From Basidiobolus ranarum (lineage: Eukaryota; Basidiobolomycota; Basidiobolomycetes; Basidiobolales), in assembly GCA_040143965.1 (NCBI GenBank), contig JASJQH010007078.1, positions 1 to 21,513 on the forward strand: 21,513 nt of DNA, read 5' to 3'. Below are positions 20,305 through 21,513 of the stretch, piece by piece; positions within the stretch are counted from its first letter, which is position 1; every line of letters starts with the position of its first letter. The notes under the pieces are model-generated. The model saw nothing but the letters and a program-made list of their open reading frames with translations, did not search any database and was not told where the DNA came from. The translations under genes and the position numbers were made by a program.

Positions 20305-21159
20305 TATGTGCTTTTCTAACAACCGGTGTTTACCTCAGTTGATCGACTCCAATATACTCTTACTCTTACTAGGGAAAGCAGTTCAATAATCCAAAGGGAA
20401 AAGATAGATATCGAAACGGGGGAAGGGGAAAGGGCTATAGGAAACTGGACAAGAAACCGTCTACGTTGACCAGTGGAATAGTACTGAGGCTATGTAGGTT
20501 ATAAATACGGCAGGAAAACACGACAAAAAAAGTGACACAAAAGTAGAGAGACAGTTTAGAAACTAAGTTACAGCTACATGTAGTAAATTAAGATCACTCA
20601 ATACACATACAATAGTAGCCATGTACAAATTAAGGATAAAACGGTAACGTTTGTAAACCTCAAGATGAATATAATAGGATGAGGAATTAGGATTTAGGAT
20701 AAATGCACAATATAAATTGCAGCAGTAAATCGATTCTTTCTGACTCTATTTTCAATATTCCGCCAAAAAAGTGATGTAACATTGATTTTGATAGTCCCAA
20801 ATAATATGCAGTTTAACAAGCCCTGTATTGTAACTATTGTTTAAAACGATCCTTAGTTTACTATATAAAACTGACCCATTCAATTTGAAACTGGTTTCGA
20901 TTTCGATGGCTGACCAATATTATCATTGCCATGGCTTACAAATTTAAACCTCATATCATTGTTGGTATGTGTAACTAACTTATTGTGTAGAACAATTGCT
21001 GGTTCCATTATATTGTATTATATAATCGTTATGGATTCCAGAATAAATACATATGCTGTATTGGGAAAAATAAAATCTCCACTACGAAAAAAAAAGAAAA
21101 AAAGATGACTACATTAGCCACTCCAACGGTGACTCGTTGTTTCTAGAATACTGATACAT
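20305..21159. other. Divergent promoter between Grr1-like and Nop13-like genes
   Basis: About 855 bases without a supported large gene. A TATA box at 20862-20869 and a short ATG-led frame at 20931 lie on the Nop13 side. An A-rich stretch (about 21086-21107) precedes the Nop13-like start. Confidence 0.5.
20862..20869 (+). promoter_or_regulatory. TATA box candidate for the Nop13-like gene
   Basis: TATATAAA lies 62 bases before an ATG at 20931 and about 290 bases before the Nop13-like ATG. It probably drives the Nop13-like transcript, perhaps with a 5' leader intron. Confidence 0.35.
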
Positions 21160-21513
21160 ATGGGTAACGAAGAAAAGAACATATCGGTGCAGGAAGCTGG
21201 CGAAGATGACAGTTACGATTTCGCAAAGTGGCACGAAGATGTCCCAGTAGTACCACCCAAAAAGAAAAAGGTGAAGAAGGAGAAGAAGGAAAAGAAAGAG
21301 AAATCGAAAAAAAGTAAGAAAGATTCGGAAGACAAAGAAAACTCCGAGTCAGAGGAATCGAATTCTGAGTCCGAGTCAGAGCGTGAACTTGAGGACGATC
21401 CCGATACTCAGCCTCCAGTCAAGAAAAAGAAGGTCGAAGAAAAGCCTGTCAAAGATAAGGAAAGATCCAAACACGGTATTTGGATTGGTAATTTATCGTT
21501 CAAGACCACCAAG
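21160..21513 (+). CDS. Nop13-like nucleolar RNA-binding protein, 5' part (partial at right edge)
   Basis: Open from ATG 21160 to the window end, 118 codons with no intron. The N-terminus has alternating Lys-rich runs (PPKKKKVKKEKK, likely nuclear localisation signals) and acidic Ser/Glu blocks (ESEESNSESESERELEDD, likely CK2 sites), as in nucleolar proteins. The last residues, HGIWIGNLSFKTTK, are the RNP2 strand of an RRM and closely resemble the first RRM of yeast Nop13 (VWVGNLSFDTT). Nop13 associates with pre-ribosomes in the nucleolus. The remaining RRMs lie beyond the window. It could also be Nop12 or another nucleolin-like RRM protein, but the GNLSFKTT match favours Nop13. Confidence 0.8.
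   Translation, partial: MGNEEKNISVQEAGEDDSYDFAKWHEDVPVVPPKKKKVKKEKKEKKEKSKKSKKDSEDKENSESEESNSESESERELEDDPDTQPPVKKKKVEEKPVKDKERSKHGIWIGNLSFKTTK

Overview
The window is from a low-GC, intron-dense fungal nuclear genome, most likely an early-diverging 'zygomycete-grade' fungus such as Mucoromycota. Introns are mostly 40-110 nt, GT-AG, with TTAAC/CTAAC-like branch points. The gene set includes several families that are rare or lost in Dikarya (a CYRI/FAM49 Rac interactor, an SLC49/FLVCR transporter, a TrhO tRNA hydroxylase). At least one minor-spliceosome (U12-type) AT-AC intron is present. The phylum is an inference; no rRNA or other marker gene is present. Nothing looks bacterial, viral or plasmid-borne, and no transposon was recognised.

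Layout, left to right: (1) the last exons of an unidentified gene (+, about 1-233 or 1-303); (2) a four-exon gene for a 166-aa four-helix membrane protein of unknown function (+, 936-1619); (3) FKBP12 (+, 1943-2461); (4) an unrecognised two-exon gene, 182 aa (-, 2978-3617); (5) an SLC49/FLVCR-like MFS transporter, 467 aa, six exons (-, 4456-6159); (6) CYRI/FAM49, 327 aa, nine exons (+, 7515-9047); (7) a TrhO-type rhodanese protein with a mitochondrial presequence, 414 aa (+, 9951-11384); (8) CENP-S/MHF1, 112 aa, seven exons (+, 11726-12434); (9) the TRAPP II subunit TRAPPC10/Trs130, 1181 aa, 24 exons (+, 13041-18101); (10) a Grr1-like F-box/LRR protein, 510 aa (-, 18663-20304); (11) the start of a Nop13-like nucleolar RRM protein, cut by the right edge (+, 21160-21513).

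These are ordinary independent eukaryotic genes, not an operon: drug-binding prolyl isomerase, metabolite transport, Rac/actin signalling, organellar tRNA modification, centromere/DNA repair, Golgi trafficking, SCF ubiquitin ligation and ribosome biogenesis. I rebuilt all exon structures by hand from splice motifs, frame continuity and remembered family sequence; every complete model has a length divisible by three and no internal stop. The most notable observation is the AT-AC intron in TRAPPC10. It has a textbook U12 donor and branch point, and no GT-AG alternative keeps the conserved frame.
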